A stretch of DNA of 64,000 nt. Source: Candidatus Thorarchaeota archaeon (GTDB taxonomy: Archaea > Asgardarchaeota > Thorarchaeia > Thorarchaeales > Thorarchaeaceae). The position numbers and the translations under genes are program-made. Position 1 is the stretch's first letter. Every line of letters starts with the position of its first letter. Shown here one piece after another: positions 7,506 to 16,698 of this stretch. The DNA lies in the NCBI GenBank assembly GCA_016839245.1, contig JAEOUN010000110.1, positions 48,955-112,954 on the forward strand. Reading direction: 5' to 3'. Under the pieces are notes generated by a model. The model ran no database searches, was not told where the DNA came from, and saw nothing but the letters and a program-made list of their open reading frames with translations.

Positions 7506-9713
7506 TTATCTTTGTTTAGCAATGATAATTACTACAACTAGGATTACTAATGCCGATCCTGCAGATATGATTAAAGAAATATTACTCAGAAAATCAGGAT
7601 TTTCCATTGATGTGCTAGTAGTACCTGTGCTTGTACTGTTACTTGTTTCAGTTGTTGTAGTGATCGTCGTTGTCGTCGATGTTGTGGAAGTCGTTGCTGG
7701 CAAGACTGTAACAAAAACAGTACTGCTTACCATATTAAGCGCGTAATCAAAGAGTATCAGTGTATAGTTATATGTTCCAACTAAATGGCCATCCACATTT
7801 ATTGCAAAATCAGAACCATCCCAAAATCCTGTTTCATTCACTGCTCCGTCTACCAACAATGAATACATGTAGGGATCGTTATCATAAACATCCCAATAGA
7901 CGATATGGCCAGTCGTTCCAACTATATACGTTGTTCCCAATGCAGAGAGAATAGCTGGCGGAGTAGAAGTTGTAGTAGTGGTAGTTGTGGTAGTGATAGT
8001 GGTACTGGTTGTTTCGCTATCGCGATAGTGAAACAATGGATTTCTACTGATTTCAAAAAATTCGGTTAGTTCGTAATCAGAAAGATAGAACGGTCCACAG
8101 GTGACATAAGGCTCATCTGGATTATATACAGGATTCCATGTATTCCATTCATTAAACCCAATATCTTGGAAGATGTGCTTGGGGATGATAAAGTCATATG
8201 CAAAACTTGAGAATTGCCAATATGATTCTGAGTTGAATTCTATTACGAAACGATAAGGCGTTGGTGCATATGCTGCAACAACATCCACCAGATTTACACC
8301 CGCAGGATTTCCATAGGCAAAGCTCTCATTTACGTACATGAAGGTGTATGCTACGTCCTCAGCAGTAAGTGGTATACCATCTGACCATGTTGCATTTTGG
8401 ATGATATCAATTGTATATCGTGTATGTCCTACAGGTACTTCTGTATTATCTGCGTTAGTTTCGACAAGCAGGTTGCTAGCAAGGTCTGGCCAAGGTGTAA
8501 GATCTGGAGCGGTCTTATAGAGTGATGGCCAGAGTTCTTCTAGAATACCTTTTGAATATTCAGAGTTTGCAGTATAGATGTTGAACGAGTCTGGATTTGC
8601 TTCCATACCTACCGCAAATGTGCCTCCTAGTGTCATTCCAATAGTATGAATTTTTCGCATAGTCCAGAGTCCAGAGCTGTACCTCGCATAATCTTCCACA
8701 TATCCTTCAAATTCATCTATGCGATAAGCTTGAAAGTAGATGTTCTCATAGACTACAAGTAGTGGAACATTTTGATGAAGAATCATCTGCATCTCAGCAG
8801 CCGCTTCATAGATGTCTTCAAAGGTCGTACCATAAAGGAGCTGGTTTCGCCATGAATCATAAGTTGCATTTGCAAAATTGGTTGGATTTTGATATGGTTC
8901 ATCTGCATTTTCTGACCAGAAATCATATGCTAACCAGTCTACATCATTATCTTCGAAGTTTTTACCCATGAATATCATATCGTAGTTTCCATGCGAATCT
9001 AATCTCGATATGTAGTCGCTAAAGTCTGAAGCAACTATATTTACTTGGACATGCAGTGCAGAAAGTGCTTCTGCAGCAATCTGAGCAATACCATATCCGA
9101 GTACTGTTGAGGTGGAAGGATACTCCATATTGACACTAAAAACAGAACCATTTGGAGCTAGACGGTACCCTGTTTCTCCGCTGATAGCAAATCCCGCTGC
9201 ATCAAGGATTGTATTTCCAAGTGCAGATTGATCGGTATAATAGTGATAAGGTAAATAGTCTTCAACACACCATGAATTTACAAAAGGAACAACTGAGTCG
9301 TGTTCTTGCGAGAGTCCACTTAATACCTCGGTGGTCACTGCGGTCTTATTAAAAGCATAGGCGAAAGCACGTCTAAACACAGCAATATTCAAAGGATATT
9401 TTGCGCAGTTTATGAGGATTTCACCATAACCATTTCGTAATGCTTGGTAAATATCGATATTAGGATCTTCCTTTAATGGTGGCAAATACATAGGATCAAT
9501 AAATGACATTTCCGTTTCTATATTATCTGCAAGTAAAGCAAGAATCCTCTGGTCTTGAGATGCTATGACCTTGTAGAGAATATTATCAACGTATGGTCCA
9601 GTATTAAGATTTGAAGGTACAGGAGGGAGGGTACTGACCTGATTCACTCCACTAAAAGCAACTATTGCCAAAGTTACAATTGACAAAAGTGCAACGATGC
9701 GTTTTGATCTCAT
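7506..9713 (-). CDS. Membrane-anchored peptide-type solute-binding protein with permuted halves
   Basis: This 735-residue surface protein belongs to the ABC-transporter SBP_bac_5 (oligopeptide/nickel-binding) family. It has a hydrophobic N-terminal signal (residues ~5-24) and a C-terminal membrane helix (~711-731) followed by KQR. The order of the binding domain is swapped. Residues ~38-350 carry what is normally the C-terminal half (YVDNILYKVI; PLNIAVFRRAFAYAFNKTAV; LALxxDxxDW-type segment). Residues ~360-590 carry what is normally the N-terminal half (AVGMEANPDSFNIYT; TWSDGIPLTAEDVAYTF; FIIPKHIF; TCGPFYL). An Ig-like domain (~605-680) lies between two Thr-rich linkers. No transporter subunit is adjacent; Opp ATPases and permeases lie at 58.3-63.9 kb. 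Confidence 0.85.
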   Translation of the reverse strand: MRSKRIVALLSIVTLAIVAFSGVNQVSTLPPVPSNLNTGPYVDNILYKVIASQDQRILALLADNIETEMSFIDPMYLPPLKEDPNIDIYQALRNGYGEILINCAKYPLNIAVFRRAFAYAFNKTAVTTEVLSGLSQEHDSVVPFVNSWCVEDYLPYHYYTDQSALGNTILDAAGFAISGETGYRLAPNGSVFSVNMEYPSTSTVLGYGIAQIAAEALSALHVQVNIVASDFSDYISRLDSHGNYDMIFMGKNFEDNDVDWLAYDFWSENADEPYQNPTNFANATYDSWRNQLLYGTTFEDIYEAAAEMQMILHQNVPLLVVYENIYFQAYRIDEFEGYVEDYARYSSGLWTMRKIHTIGMTLGGTFAVGMEANPDSFNIYTANSEYSKGILEELWPSLYKTAPDLTPWPDLASNLLVETNADNTEVPVGHTRYTIDIIQNATWSDGIPLTAEDVAYTFMYVNESFAYGNPAGVNLVDVVAAYAPTPYRFVIEFNSESYWQFSSFAYDFIIPKHIFQDIGFNEWNTWNPVYNPDEPYVTCGPFYLSDYELTEFFEISRNPLFHYRDSETTSTTITTTTTTTTTSTPPAILSALGTTYIVGTTGHIVYWDVYDNDPYMYSLLVDGAVNETGFWDGSDFAINVDGHLVGTYNYTLILFDYALNMVSSTVFVTVLPATTSTTSTTTTITTTTETSNSTSTGTTSTSMENPDFLSNISLIISAGSALVILVVVIIIAKQR

Positions 9714-9861
9714 CTCCAGCCACCTACTCTTGTGAGTTTCATGTTTTGCCCTATTAATGTTCCCATTTTCCGCATTAATTTGAGTTTAATGAATTTCATA
9801 GAAGTGCCCCGAAATCTTATTACCTTCCTACAATCCAGAATCGTATCTTGGAGGAACAGTC

Positions 9862-10647
9862 ATGTCTGAACAAGAAGTGCTCTATGAAATCACTGATGGC
9901 GTGGCCATCATTACTATTAATAGACCTGCAAAATATAATGCATTAAATACCTCTGTTGTAACTAATCTAAGGGAGTCGTTTAAGAAAGCCGAAAATGACG
10001 ATACTGTAAGATCCATAATTCTGACGGGTGCTGGTGAGAAAGCTTTTGCAGCAGGCGCAGACATCACAGAGTTTCAGGAGAAAAACTCGAAGACTGTTAG
10101 GTCACTTGCTGAAAATGGACAAGACCTCTGCAAATACATTGAAGCGTTATCAAAACCAGTTATTGCTGCAGTCAATGGCTTTGCTCTTGGCGGCGGATGC
10201 GAGATTGCCATGGCTTGCGATATTAGATATGCATCCTCAAATGCGAAATTTGGTCAGCCTGAGATTAATCTTGGAATTATTCCAGGTTTTGGTGGTACAG
10301 TCCGATTACCAAGGCTAGTGGGTCTGGGGATGGCAAAAGAGTTAATCTATTCTGGCGATCAAATTGATGCTGGTGAAGCTTTAAGGATAGGTCTTATCAA
10401 CAAGGTTTTCGAATCTGTTGCTGAACTCAGGATTGGCACGATGGCTCTTGCCAAGAAACTCGCAACGAAACCTGGCATTGCCGTTGATTTGGCTAAACAA
10501 TCTCTCAATAATGCCTGGGAGATGCCTATTATGAAAAACCTCGACTTTGAAGTTGATGTCTTCTGCAAGACCTTTGATACTGAAGATAAAGTAGAAGGTG
10601 TTGACGCTTTCCTAAACAAACGAACGCCTAATTTCAAACATAAATAG
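9862..10647 (+). CDS. Enoyl-CoA hydratase
   Basis: This 261-residue enzyme has the standard hydratase length. FAAGADITEFQEKN and NGFALGGGCEIAMACDIRYA form the oxyanion hole. The catalytic pair is the Glu in GGGCEIA and the Glu in FGQPEINLGIIPGFGGTVRL, matching mitochondrial short-chain enoyl-CoA hydratase better than the copy at 4291 does. A GGAGG ribosome binding site lies 8 bases before the ATG. It is monocistronic and divergent from the solute-binding protein. Confidence 0.92.
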   Translation: MSEQEVLYEITDGVAIITINRPAKYNALNTSVVTNLRESFKKAENDDTVRSIILTGAGEKAFAAGADITEFQEKNSKTVRSLAENGQDLCKYIEALSKPVIAAVNGFALGGGCEIAMACDIRYASSNAKFGQPEINLGIIPGFGGTVRLPRLVGLGMAKELIYSGDQIDAGEALRIGLINKVFESVAELRIGTMALAKKLATKPGIAVDLAKQSLNNAWEMPIMKNLDFEVDVFCKTFDTEDKVEGVDAFLNKRTPNFKHK

Positions 10648-10655
10648 AGTGGTCC

Positions 10656-10675
10656 GCGGGGTGCAAAAACTCCGC
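10656..10675. terminator. Possible shared hairpin between convergent genes
   Basis: GCGGGG (10656-10661) can pair with CTCCGC (10670-10675), with one G-U, around an A-rich loop. It lies in the 27-base gap between the convergent hydratase and MBL genes. On the minus strand the loop reads as a T-run. Confidence 0.3.
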
Positions 10676-11610
10676 TACCCTCTCTGTATTGAAAGTCTAC
10701 CATTTTCCACTGTTACTATATCCTTCTTTAGTAACAAATCAATATGCTTCTCAATCATGAATATCTCGAAGGCATAATACACATCCATTGGTATTCGGGG
10801 ATAAATGGTCGGTTCTTTAGATAGCGCTTCTACTGTATTTATCCCTCGTCTGATATTCTCGATTACTCTCGTTTCTCTTTCATCAAAAATTGCCCTGTAT
10901 TGCATTAATCGTTCGTCGAGTCCTTCTGATATTGGATTGATAAGATGACTACTGATACCGGTAGTAGGTTTCAATTCTATCACCTTCTCCACCGACGTTT
11001 CAAAATCCTCAATGTCACTCACCTTGTTTCCATACCATGGACCAAACCTCGTTAGATCTATGTCAACGAGGAATAATGTATCAAGATTATTAATTCCAAA
11101 GCAAGTGTGATCTATTGTATGACCTGGCAGATGCAATGGAATGAGTCTAGTTTCTCCGCAGTCTATTTCTTTGCCATCATCAAATGTCCCTGTTACATTA
11201 TATTCAGTAGCTACATGCTTGAATCTACTATCCAAAAGAGTTCTCCAGCTATCATAATACCTGTTACCTGCTATTCCGTAATACTCGACCATTCCCTCAA
11301 AAGTCATCACTCCTTTTTTGGCAAGGGGATGGCATAGTAATTCACATTCTGCGGCAGCTTGAATCTCTGCAGCATGACCTTTATGATCTATATGGAAGTG
11401 GGTTAGAACTATTCTTTCAATGTCTTTGAGTGAATATTCAAAATCCTTCAGAGTAGATATGATATTGTCCATGTCCGCTCCTGCATCAACAAGGGTTAGT
11501 ATTTCATCGTCTATCAACAAAGAATTGGCTTCTGGAAATCTGGCTCTATTTTCTCCCCTGATTAGATGTACATGCGGAAGAATTTCAATATGAGATGGAT
11601 ATTCTGACAT
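10675..11610 (-). CDS. Metallo-beta-lactamase-fold hydrolase
   Basis: The 311-residue protein has the MBL metal motif THFHIDHKGH (near residue 92-101), a later GHTIDHTCF His, and an Asp in FLVDIDLTRFGPW, giving the set of ligands for a two-metal site. The C-terminal ~60 residues form a winged-helix-like extension, as in LACTB2-type and related MBL hydrolases that act on thioesters, RNA or lactones. The substrate cannot be read from the sequence. Its neighbours are acyl-CoA enzymes, so a thioesterase activity is possible but unproven. Confidence 0.85.
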   Translation of the reverse strand: MSEYPSHIEILPHVHLIRGENRARFPEANSLLIDDEILTLVDAGADMDNIISTLKDFEYSLKDIERIVLTHFHIDHKGHAAEIQAAAECELLCHPLAKKGVMTFEGMVEYYGIAGNRYYDSWRTLLDSRFKHVATEYNVTGTFDDGKEIDCGETRLIPLHLPGHTIDHTCFGINNLDTLFLVDIDLTRFGPWYGNKVSDIEDFETSVEKVIELKPTTGISSHLINPISEGLDERLMQYRAIFDERETRVIENIRRGINTVEALSKEPTIYPRIPMDVYYAFEIFMIEKHIDLLLKKDIVTVENGRLSIQRG

Positions 11611-11714
11611 TACCTCTTTCTACTGGAAATATCATAAATAACTCTCACTGTCGAGCAATCTATATTGGGCAATGTTCTTGAGTTAGTATATCTATCATAA
11701 AAAAGGTGAATCTA

Positions 11715-13172
11715 ATGAGCCAGCGTCTATTTGCAGTTTTTGACATTGGAACAACTGGAACTCGATCCGTTGTCGTTGATGAGGAAGGTCGTGAGCTTAG
11801 TAAGGCTTACGAAGAATATCCGAGCAAACCAGTAGACCTGCAACCTCATGAACAAGTTGCTGATACTTTCTGGCGAACATCTGCTAATACAATGCAACGC
11901 GCAATTGCTGGTTGTAGATATGGAGCTGAATCAATTATAGGAGTAATTGTTACTACAACAAGAGATAGCATAACACCTGTTAGCAAGGATGGAACTCCTC
12001 TAGCTCCTACTGTTACGTGGGTTGATGGCAGATCGAGTACAAAGAGTAAGGAGATGGCTGCAGAAATAGGTCCACGGAAAAGTGTAAACAAAATGATGTG
12101 GTTTCTTGAGAATCGGCCTACTCTCTTCAAGAAAGTGCATAAATGGGTCTTACTTGATGCTTTCATTAATAGTAAATTGTGTGAAGTATTTGCTAGCTCA
12201 CCCGCAGATGCCCGATTTGGACCCATTGATCATGAAACTCTTACATGGTCTGAGGAACTGTGTGAGGCTACTGGAATTCCAATCGAAAAGCTCACTGATA
12301 TTGTTAATTCAGGAACAACAATTGGAGAGATTAGTTCTAACGCTGCAAAATTAACTTCATTGCGAAAAGGTACACCTGTAATAATGGGGAGTGGAGACCA
12401 GCAGTGTTCTGCTTTGGGAATGGGAGTCATTGAATCCGGGAGAGTAAAGGCTACAACAGGAACTGGTACTTTTGTCATTACACATCTTGATGAGTTTATG
12501 GAGAATCCCTTCGTCATGTTCTGCAATCCCTCTGCAATTCCTGGCAAGTGGATTCTTGAGGGTGTGATTCCTGGAACTGGATTAACATACAAATGGTATA
12601 GGGACCAATATTGTGAGCCAGAGGTCGCACTCGCAGCTAAAACTGAGCAGGATGCCTATCAGATAATTGAAACCTCTGCTGCGTCAGTCCCTGCCGGTAG
12701 TGACGGTCTCATTATGTTTCCCTTTATGGCCTATAAATTGGGGATTCTCTATCATCTTGGTTTTGCTCACACAAAGGCTCACGTCGCCCGAGCTATACTT
12801 GAAGCAAACGGATATGGAATCAAGATGTATGTTGAGATGATGGAGGGAATGCTAGATTTCGAGTTTGATGAATTACGGATTGATGGCGGCGGCTCTAATT
12901 CTCCTCTCTGGCGTCAGATTCAAGCTGATTGTGCTGAGAAAACAATAATTCTGCCAAAGGTGCGGGATTCAACCGTAATTGGTGCTGCAATGCTAGGTAC
13001 TGTCGGTACTGGTATCTATGGTAGCTATAGTGAAGCTGTTGATAATATGTTTCATGTGGAAGAGCGTCGGGAACCGATTCCTGAAAATGTTGTTGTCTAT
13101 CGGAAGCAGTACCAGATTTTTAACAAGCTATTAAATTCAGAGATGGGCAATATTCTAGAAGCAACAAGTTAG
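11715..13172 (+). CDS. FGGY-family carbohydrate kinase, probable glycerol kinase
   Basis: The start at 11715 has AGGTGA 5 bases upstream; a GTG at 11706 would overlap that site. The 485-residue protein has FGGY motifs: FDIGTTGTRSVVVDEEG (phosphate 1), the GSGDQQCSALGMG and TTGTGTFV loops, and RIDGGGSNSPLWRQIQAD near the C-terminus. The next four metabolic genes are glycerol-3-phosphate dehydrogenase subunits, so ATP-dependent glycerol phosphorylation is the best guess. Several segments (TWVDGRSS, GSGDQQ) are intermediate between glycerol kinase and xylulokinase, so another polyol is possible. Confidence 0.75.
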   Translation: MSQRLFAVFDIGTTGTRSVVVDEEGRELSKAYEEYPSKPVDLQPHEQVADTFWRTSANTMQRAIAGCRYGAESIIGVIVTTTRDSITPVSKDGTPLAPTVTWVDGRSSTKSKEMAAEIGPRKSVNKMMWFLENRPTLFKKVHKWVLLDAFINSKLCEVFASSPADARFGPIDHETLTWSEELCEATGIPIEKLTDIVNSGTTIGEISSNAAKLTSLRKGTPVIMGSGDQQCSALGMGVIESGRVKATTGTGTFVITHLDEFMENPFVMFCNPSAIPGKWILEGVIPGTGLTYKWYRDQYCEPEVALAAKTEQDAYQIIETSAASVPAGSDGLIMFPFMAYKLGILYHLGFAHTKAHVARAILEANGYGIKMYVEMMEGMLDFEFDELRIDGGGSNSPLWRQIQADCAEKTIILPKVRDSTVIGAAMLGTVGTGIYGSYSEAVDNMFHVEERREPIPENVVVYRKQYQIFNKLLNSEMGNILEATS

Positions 13173-13178
13173 AAAAGA

Positions 13179-13211
13179 CAGGGAATTCTACGCTCTTTAA
13201 GGGAATCCCTG
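13179..13211. terminator. Bidirectional hairpin between convergent genes
   Basis: CAGGGAATTC (13179-13188) pairs with GAATCCCTG (13203-13211), with one bulged A. It sits between the kinase and the convergent small gene at 13226. Confidence 0.45.
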
Positions 13212-13225
13212 AAACGAAGACAGTT

Positions 13226-13480
13226 CTATGACTCTTCCTCATCTCTATCGTAATTCTCTAAAATTCGACCAAAGAAGATGAGAGCAAGGACTAATTCGGA
13301 GCCTTTCACATTCTTTACTAGAAATTCAATAGATTTACTTATGGTATCTTCGTATTTCCATGCGTCTTTTACAAGATTAATAATATCATCGAATCTGTCA
13401 TCAGGAATATCAAAAGCTTCTACAAGTGTGCTAGTTTCATGACTAACAACCTTGAGGGTACCAAGATCATATTCTGGCAA
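13226..13480 (-). CDS. Small acidic unknown protein
   Basis: I do not recognise this 84-residue protein. It is acidic, ends in DRDEEES, and has one hydrophobic stretch (SELVLALIFFGRIL) that is probably a buried helix and not a membrane span. It lies on the opposite strand between the glycerol kinase and the glpA-like gene, so it is transcribed independently of that block. Confidence 0.5.
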   Translation of the reverse strand: MPEYDLGTLKVVSHETSTLVEAFDIPDDRFDDIINLVKDAWKYEDTISKSIEFLVKNVKGSELVLALIFFGRILENYDRDEEES

Positions 13481-13659
13481 TTATTTGCACCTTAGTGACT
13501 CGTTCTGATTTTATCCTTTTAATATATCTGCGTTATTATCAATTGCGACCATAAAACAACATCATAATCGAAACCCTTGTATTGCACATTATTTCTGAAA
13601 TCATTATACTGCAAAACAGTCGTGATAATTATCTGCGAAATTTAAAGAGGATATCAACA

Positions 13660-15324
13660 ATGACGATGTCCAAGTTTGATGTAGTTATAATTGGTGGAGG
13701 AAGTACTGGAACGGCCGTTGCAAGAGATTGTGCAATGCGTGGATTTAGTACACTCCTCTTGGAACGCGATGATTTGGCTTCTGCTACGGTTGGTACATGT
13801 GCTGGCATGATATCCTCCGGTCTAAAATATCGCGAAGAACCTGATATAATGGCAATGTGTTCAAAGGAAGTTGTCTTCTTTAATCGAATTGCTAAGCACA
13901 TCATCATGAAGAATCCAATAGTTGCGCCTTTATTAGACTTAAGTGATGCCGCAAGTGATAGCTCGTACATGGATTCCTATTCTGAACATGTTGAGGAACG
14001 AGATGTTCCTGAGATGATGTTCTTAACTCCTGAAGCCACTCTTGAAATCGAACCTATGATTCATCCTGATATCATTGCGAGTGTCTATTATGAGGAGTAC
14101 TTCATCGATCCCTTCCGATTATGTTATCTTCAAGTATTAGATGCGATAAGGCATGGTGCATCTGTTCGAACATATTGTGAAGTGATCAGTATTGAGAAGG
14201 ATTCTAATGGTAAGATAATGAGTGTAGTATATTACAATAGAATAACTGGCATCACTGAAAAGGTTGAAACAACAATTGTGATAAATGCCGCAGGTCCATG
14301 GGCTCAAAAAATTGCAAAAGCAGCTAACGACAAATTGGAGTTGCGTTTGAATAAAGGTGCACATGTGATTTTTGATCGACGTATTGTGAATATCGGAATT
14401 ACTGTTAAAGCGATTGATGGAAGATGGGTCTATCTCTTCCCGCATGAGAACACAACACTTCTGGGAACAACTGCTCTTGACACATGGGAAGATCCTGATA
14501 CTCTAGTAGCATCTTATGATGAAATTGAATATCTCTTAGGGAGTATGGAAACAGTTATTCCGTCTATTCGTGAGGCTCGAATTATTCGTACAATGAGTGG
14601 GGTCCGACCCTTAGTTCCTGAATGGAAACGACCCGAAGGAAAGGTCACCCGTGGTTACCAAATTGTTGATCATGGCGGTATCAACGGGGCAGAAGGTCTC
14701 ATCAGTTTCACGGGTGGGAAGCTTGTAATGTGCAGGCATATGGCTGAGGCAGTAACTGATCTTGTCTGTAAAAAATTAGGCCGAGATGTTCCCTGTTCTA
14801 CTCATGAACAACCTCTACCTGGAAATGATGGTGAAGTAGACATCATTGCTCTTTCTAAAGAGTATGACCTCTCTCTTCATGCTCTGGAACGCATGCGAGC
14901 TCGTCGTGGAACTGAGATGGTGAAGGTTCTAGAACTCACCAAAGAACATCCAGAGTGGAAGACAACTATTTGCACTTGTGAGCCAGTTATTGAAGCTGAA
15001 TTGAGATATACTATCCGCGAAGAATTTCCTCAGACTCTTAATGACTTACGACGGCGATTACGTCTTGGAACAGGACCTTGCCAAGGAACATTCTGCACAT
15101 ACAAAGCAGCGGCAATTCTTGCAGATGAACTTGATTTAGCTGGTGATGATTTTCTTGTTGACATTCTTGATTTTAGGGCTGAACGATGGAAAGGTATCCG
15201 ACCTTCGATGAGAGGTGAACAGCTCGCACAAGAAGAACTGGCACAGGGAATTTATGCGTGTGTAGGAAACTTAGATCAATCTGATGTTGATTATGATATC
15301 AAGCCTTGGGAGGAGGGATTCTAG
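13660..15324 (+). CDS. glpA: Glycerol-3-phosphate dehydrogenase, subunit A type (GlpA)
   Basis: This FAD enzyme oxidises sn-glycerol 3-phosphate to dihydroxyacetone phosphate. The start at 13660 has AAAGAGG 9 bases upstream; the frame extends to 13582 but the extra 26 residues do not look conserved. Of its 554 residues, ~1-370 are the DAO-type FAD domain (VVIIGGGSTGTAVARDCAMR; VINAAGPWAQ). The C-terminus (~455-505) is a BFD-like [2Fe-2S]-binding region with C-x-C near ICTCEPV and C-x4-C in GPCQGTFC. This long form, not the short GlpD form, works with GlpB and a membrane Fe-S subunit in anaerobes. Subunits B and C follow with no gap. Confidence 0.9.
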   Translation: MTMSKFDVVIIGGGSTGTAVARDCAMRGFSTLLLERDDLASATVGTCAGMISSGLKYREEPDIMAMCSKEVVFFNRIAKHIIMKNPIVAPLLDLSDAASDSSYMDSYSEHVEERDVPEMMFLTPEATLEIEPMIHPDIIASVYYEEYFIDPFRLCYLQVLDAIRHGASVRTYCEVISIEKDSNGKIMSVVYYNRITGITEKVETTIVINAAGPWAQKIAKAANDKLELRLNKGAHVIFDRRIVNIGITVKAIDGRWVYLFPHENTTLLGTTALDTWEDPDTLVASYDEIEYLLGSMETVIPSIREARIIRTMSGVRPLVPEWKRPEGKVTRGYQIVDHGGINGAEGLISFTGGKLVMCRHMAEAVTDLVCKKLGRDVPCSTHEQPLPGNDGEVDIIALSKEYDLSLHALERMRARRGTEMVKVLELTKEHPEWKTTICTCEPVIEAELRYTIREEFPQTLNDLRRRLRLGTGPCQGTFCTYKAAAILADELDLAGDDFLVDILDFRAERWKGIRPSMRGEQLAQEELAQGIYACVGNLDQSDVDYDIKPWEEGF

Positions 15325-16698
15325 ATGGATCTAGAGTGTGACCTACTGATTGTTGGAGGCGGTCTCTCTGGTCTAGTTGCTGGAACAGTGGCTGCTGAGG
15401 CTGGTCTGAATACGATTATTCTCAGAAAGGGTCAGAGTGCGACCGCTTATTCATCTGGTGCTATTGATGTAATAGGATACTTACCAGATGCAACAGAACC
15501 AATCGTGACGCCTTTGGATGGCTTATCTGCAATAGCAGGACTTTACCCTCAACACCCATATTGCATTGTGGGGTATGACGAAAGAGTCGAGTCTGAAAGC
15601 ATTGTTGAAACTATAATTGAAAAGACCCGTCTAGCAATTGAATGGTTAAAGAGTCATCTTGAGACCTCCCTTTCTCCCCTCGTAGGCGATTTTGACGAAA
15701 ATATCTATCCCATCACGATTCTTGGAACTAGAAAACCTACCTGTCTTGTGCAAAAGACAATGGATTATGGTGATTTAGAAAAACATGATGATAATGTTTT
15801 ATTATTTGTCGGATTCTCTGGACATCCCGATTTTAATCCATCAGCTGCTGCTAAGACCTACCTTGAGGATAGGATTGTATCTGAAACGCCTCCACGAAAG
15901 GTGAGTCACTGCTACATAGATATTTCTCCATTTGGCAAGTCATACAATCTCTCATCAATTGAGATTGCTCGTTATTTTGATCACAAAGGTTCTATCGAAA
16001 AGCTAGATAATCTTCTTCAAAATCATATAGCGCAACTTGGTGTTACCCATATTGCATTTCCACCAGTTCTTGGCATTCGTAACGCTTTACAAAATAAATT
16101 GAGATTGGAAGAACTTACCAGTACATCTGTCTTCGAGCTACTTGGTTTTCCTCCATCTGTTCCTGGTCAGAGGTTACAGAGATCTTTGGAAGATGTTTTT
16201 GTAAAAACCGGTGGCAAAATGCTTGTTGGATTTGAGGCAACCTCCTATGATAGAACAGATGCACGATTGAGTGCAATTATCGCATCGTCTCCACGACGAC
16301 AGATTAGAATAAACTCTAAGGCATTCCTTCTCGCCACTGGAAAATTCATAGGAGGTGGAATAGTTGGCGATGAAACCGGATTTCACGAGTCAGTATTCGA
16401 TTTGATGACTGTCACTGGAGATTATTATACTGCAGACGGTCTTACACCTTCAAGAATTACGAATCGATTATCTCTTAGCCCTACGGGGCAACCTCTACAA
16501 TATTGCGGTTTGAGTGTCGACCCTCAATTCAGACCAATCAAAGAAGATGGTACTGAATGGGCAGAAAACCTCTTTGCAAGTGGTTCAATCTTGGCAGGAT
16601 ACAATTATTCAGTTGAAAAGAGTGGATTGGGTGTTGCTACGACGACAGGATTTCACTCTGCAAAGAGCATAACGAATTACATTAAGGAGGCTGTGTAA
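15325..16698 (+). CDS. glpB: Anaerobic glycerol-3-phosphate dehydrogenase subunit B (GlpB)
   Basis: The 457-residue flavoprotein starts with LLIVGGGLSGLVAGTVAAE, a Rossmann FAD-binding loop, and shows GlpB features (AYSSGAIDVIGY; AFLLATGKFIGGG near the C-terminus; ENLFASGSILAGYNY). It passes electrons from GlpA toward the Fe-S subunit. Its ATG directly follows the glpA stop codon, with GGAGG inside the end of glpA, which implies translational coupling. Confidence 0.88.
   Translation: MDLECDLLIVGGGLSGLVAGTVAAEAGLNTIILRKGQSATAYSSGAIDVIGYLPDATEPIVTPLDGLSAIAGLYPQHPYCIVGYDERVESESIVETIIEKTRLAIEWLKSHLETSLSPLVGDFDENIYPITILGTRKPTCLVQKTMDYGDLEKHDDNVLLFVGFSGHPDFNPSAAAKTYLEDRIVSETPPRKVSHCYIDISPFGKSYNLSSIEIARYFDHKGSIEKLDNLLQNHIAQLGVTHIAFPPVLGIRNALQNKLRLEELTSTSVFELLGFPPSVPGQRLQRSLEDVFVKTGGKMLVGFEATSYDRTDARLSAIIASSPRRQIRINSKAFLLATGKFIGGGIVGDETGFHESVFDLMTVTGDYYTADGLTPSRITNRLSLSPTGQPLQYCGLSVDPQFRPIKEDGTEWAENLFASGSILAGYNYSVEKSGLGVATTTGFHSAKSITNYIKEAV

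Noticed and set aside
7522..7746. Plus-strand ORF rich in Val (VVIVVVVDVVEVV)
   Set aside because: It is the antisense reading of the Thr-rich linker and membrane anchor of the solute-binding protein.
7600..8020. Simple Thr-codon repeats (ACT/ACC-rich) as a possible mobile or regulatory repeat
   Set aside because: They encode the two Thr-rich linkers of the surface protein and vary by codon, as expected for a low-complexity linker.
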